From Ulota crispa (taxonomy: Eukaryota; Streptophyta; Bryopsida; Orthotrichales; Orthotrichaceae): 64,000 bases of DNA. Below are positions 61,470-64,000 of the stretch, one piece after another. The notes below the pieces were generated by a model, which saw only the letters and a program-made list of their open reading frames with translations, did not search any database and was not told where the DNA came from. Positions within the stretch are counted from its first letter, which is position 1. Every line of letters starts with the position of its first letter. Made by a program: the position numbers and the translations under genes. The stretch covers positions 18,518,358 through 18,582,357 of the forward strand of contig OY987244.1 of assembly GCA_963920765.1 (NCBI GenBank). The letters are read 5' to 3'.

Positions 61470-62365
61470 AACATCTTTATTACAAGGTAGTGGGTGTCTG
61501 TCCGTCAATAAAATACACCATAAATTTAAAATTCTCAAAGCATTGGGTGTCAAGCAGCATAGGGTGTCTTTCGGTCATTGGAATTTTGAAATTGAGAGAG
61601 GGGGAGGGAGAGCAAAAAGCAGGGACTCGGAAAGAGAAAATGAAAAGTCATTGGAAATTTGAGGGGGCAAGAGGGTGGAAAACCACCTTAAATTAAGAGA
61701 GACTTAGCAAAGGGCTAGCTAGGCATTCTAGTTTTAATAAATAGATGATACAAATATATATTTTTTAAATCTTCTAAAAATATAATTTTTCCTAAGGAAA
61801 CCTAAGGATTGCAAGGAAAATTCAAAATGGCAATATCAGTTTTATATCCAAAGAGTAATTATATTCCTTGGATGTGGTGAAGTAGGTATCCTCCAATAGT
61901 ACTTGCAAAGTGAATAACGGAAGAGTAATAAAGAATAAGATTGGCAATACACTCAAGAAAGACTTTTGGGCCATGCAACCTCACAAAATAAGGAGTGGGT
62001 TGTGGTTTGATTTGTAGATTATTTTATCTTTGCAAATGTTCTAGTGAAACCCAAAATCCACTACTAAACAATGTTATTATGATTGCTTTTAGTTGCACTC
62101 TTATTCATTTGTATTATAAAGTGCAAGTTGTTTGTCTGTCATGCAAAATTCAAAATTCTTTATTTAATCATAAGTTCAAAATTCTCTATTATATAGCATT
62201 GGTTGTCAAGCATTGAGTGTATGTCCATCATCCAAATTTTGAAATTCAAAATAGAGAAGGGAGAGGACAAGGCAAAGAAAGGAAGAGCAAAAAATCACCT
62301 AAAAAATCACCAAAATTTAAGAGAGAGTCAACGCATAGGGCATGCAAGGCATACTTGTACAATAT
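61470..62365 (+). repeat. Duplicated ~270-bp segment
   Basis: The part 61470-61735 is repeated, diverged, at 62095-62365. Shared blocks in the same order are TATTA then AAGGTAGT/AAGTGCAAGT, GTGTCTGTC/TTGTCTGTC, AGCATTGGGTGTCAAGCA/AGCATTGGTTGTCAAGCA, TTTTGAAATT, GAGGG/GAAGGGAGAG, and AATTAAGAGAGA near the end. The intervening 360 bp is unrelated. Not coding. Confidence 0.6.
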
Positions 62366-62398
62366 CAATTTTACTCTTTTGATTGTGCAATTTTTATA

Positions 62399-63107
62399 GG
62401 AAATTGATATGTGCACACTGGGGGTTGATATTTGCACATCCCCTGGGGATAAATTATAGATTTCTACTATCAAAAAGTTGAATTTGAGAAATTTTGAATT
62501 TAAATTTGGACTTTGAGACCATAATTTATTCTAGAACCATAAAAAAGTTGCAATTGAACAACACCTACACCAAATAGTGCATTTAGGTTGCCCTATACTA
62601 ATTTCTCAACATTCCACACCATTTTAATAATTGCTATTGCTACAGTAATTTCAGCAATAATTGTTGTAGTAAATAAATTTTAAAAGACGTGGCAACTACT
62701 ACAAAGCTGTAGAAAGACAAACTAGCAATATCCAAGTTGTAAACCAAGTGAAATCTAAATATACAAAGAGTTGCATGCACTTCTAAGTGGGCAAGTGGTG
62801 GGTCATGAGGTAACTTTCCAAGGTAAGGCAACCTAATTGTTGAGGCAACCTAAATGCACTATTTGGTGTAGTGAAAAAGCTTAGCTAGGGAAAAAAGTAT
62901 TACTTTTACTTTTGTTTATAAAAAAAGATAAGCTTTTTCATTTGGTGTTGTCCACTTGAAACTTTTTTTATGGTTCATGACTAAATCATAGTCTCTATGT
63001 CCAAATTTGAATTCAAAATTCTGAGACTCAACTCTTTGATAGTAGAAAGCTACAATTTATCCCCAGGGGTACAAACATCAACCCTGGGTGTGCACATATC
63101 AATTCCC
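62399..63107. mobile_element. Foldback MITE, family G copy 3, carrying a nested MITE
   Basis: The ends are GGAAATTGATATGTGCACAC and GTGTGCACATATCAATTCCC. The flanks TTTTTATA (62391-62398) and TTTTTATG (63108-63115) match 7/8. The arms pair through CATCAAAAAGTTGAATTT-like sequence and are interrupted in the middle by the element at 62565-62871. The middle also holds AAAAGTATTACTTTTACTTTTG as in copy 1. Confidence 0.8.
62565..62871. mobile_element. CACTA-like MITE nested in the family G foldback
   Basis: The inverted ends are CTACACCAAATAGTGCATTT, continuing AGGTTGCC, and GGCAACC with TAAATGCACTATTTGGTGTAG. One more base step outward the right end reads GTAGTG and the left end CACCTAC, close to a CACTA terminus with one extra base. 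It interrupts the loop side of the outer foldback, so it inserted later. Confidence 0.75.
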
Positions 63108-63115
63108 TTTTTATG

Positions 63116-64000
63116 TTGCCAAATTTGATGATGTCCATTTAGACAGCCCCATGAAGCCCAAAAAAGGAAACTACCTTGAACCTCCACAGCAATTTATTTC
63201 AAATTTCATAGGTCAAACAATGTCCACTTGGATGTCAAGTTGGAATTTTTTTGTTCGCATTGGGTACAGGGTTTAAGACAATTAAATTCACAAGTGTTGG
63301 AAGATTATAGGATTATATTCATGTATCCTAAAATCTTGATAAAAACAACACATAAACAGAGCAGCAAAGCTTATGAAAACACTTTATAGACATCCTACTT
63401 TATTTATTTAGTTTGCAAAATGTTCAAAAAACTATTATTATTACCAATGAACATGATTATATGAATTTCCAAACCATTTTAATAATAATTTTATGTACTT
63501 GAACATTAATGGTGGTGTCAAAGAAACATTTGAGCTCATAAAAACCAAGCACTTGATTTGAAACCTATTTCATTTTAATTGAAGCTCTTGTTATGACCTT
63601 TGCAGGTAATCTTCTTGTGACTTGATAGGATATAAAATGATATTTTTCAATTGTCAATACCAAATTTCTAAAGTTTGGTGAGAGAATAGAGATGTGACAT
63701 TAGGGAAGGTGACGTTGAGCCGATCTGGTATTGAAAAGCCGTGTCACAATACTCACAAAACAGGCAATTTGAAAGGTGCCCAACCACTTGACAAGGTATC
63801 TGGTCAATTTTTGATTACTTTCCTCTTTTTTATCTCCACTTGAAAGCAATGATTTACTTTTTTGTGAAGGAGTTTTTCCCTGAAATCATTTGGTTTTGAA
63901 ATTTCCAACAAAACCTTACAATTATTCAATGGTGGGTTCATGACATTGCAGAACACTACATTTTCTCTGCCTTCTGCTTGAAATTTTCAAATTAGACTCT
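63116..64000. other. AT-rich intergenic DNA
   Basis: No gene or element is recognised. Confidence 0.4.

Overview
This window is plant nuclear DNA: spliceosomal GT-AG introns, three clearly plant-type genes and one conserved eukaryotic gene sit in an AT-rich background full of small inverted-repeat transposons. The genes are a secreted PR-1/CAP protein, an acylamino-acid-releasing enzyme (AARE), a GYP7-like TBC RabGAP and SPINDLY (SPY). The species cannot be named. A non-seed land plant (bryophyte, lycophyte or fern) is my guess, because a Tc1-type DD34E transposase relic is present and the AARE gene is intronless; that is inference only.

Layout. 1-4.2 kb: dispersed repeats and a dead Tc1-like transposase. 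4.25-4.80 kb (-): single-exon PR-1-like gene with paired G-boxes upstream. 5-12.7 kb: MITE field (hAT-like, CACTA-like, Mutator-like) and a ~690-bp near-perfect hairpin. 12.7-15.2 kb (+): intronless AARE, 839 aa. 15.2-24.4 kb: more MITEs and a GC-richer island with an orphan open frame. 24.46-24.81 kb (+): small unknown ORF. 27.03-31.74 kb (-): TBC/RabGAP gene, which I resolve into 10 coding exons with consistent phases (650 aa). 33.9-44.6 kb: a 10.7-kb element with ~320-bp terminal inverted repeats and a near-perfect 9-bp target duplication, containing a decayed Ty3/Gypsy-order gag-PR-RT-RNaseH-INT region that ends in a PHD-finger-like motif. 45-51.5 kb: repeats and hairpins. 51.52-60.7 kb (-): SPY, 18 coding exons plus an untranslated leader exon; the joined coding sequence is 2,901 nt, a multiple of three, encoding 966 aa. 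61-64 kb: duplicated AT-rich repeats and a MITE nested inside another MITE.

The genes form no operon or cluster. SPY is a nucleocytoplasmic O-fucosyltransferase that modifies DELLA and other proteins, the TBC protein should act on Rab GTPases in membrane traffic, AARE removes acylated N-terminal residues, and PR-1 is secreted. What links the loci is mobile DNA: copies of the same MITE families lie in introns of both SPY and the TBC gene and throughout the intergenic DNA. The most unusual object is the long-TIR element with retroelement coding content and no LTR pair that I can see. I recognised no tRNA, rRNA or CRISPR array; short RNA genes could have been missed by eye.
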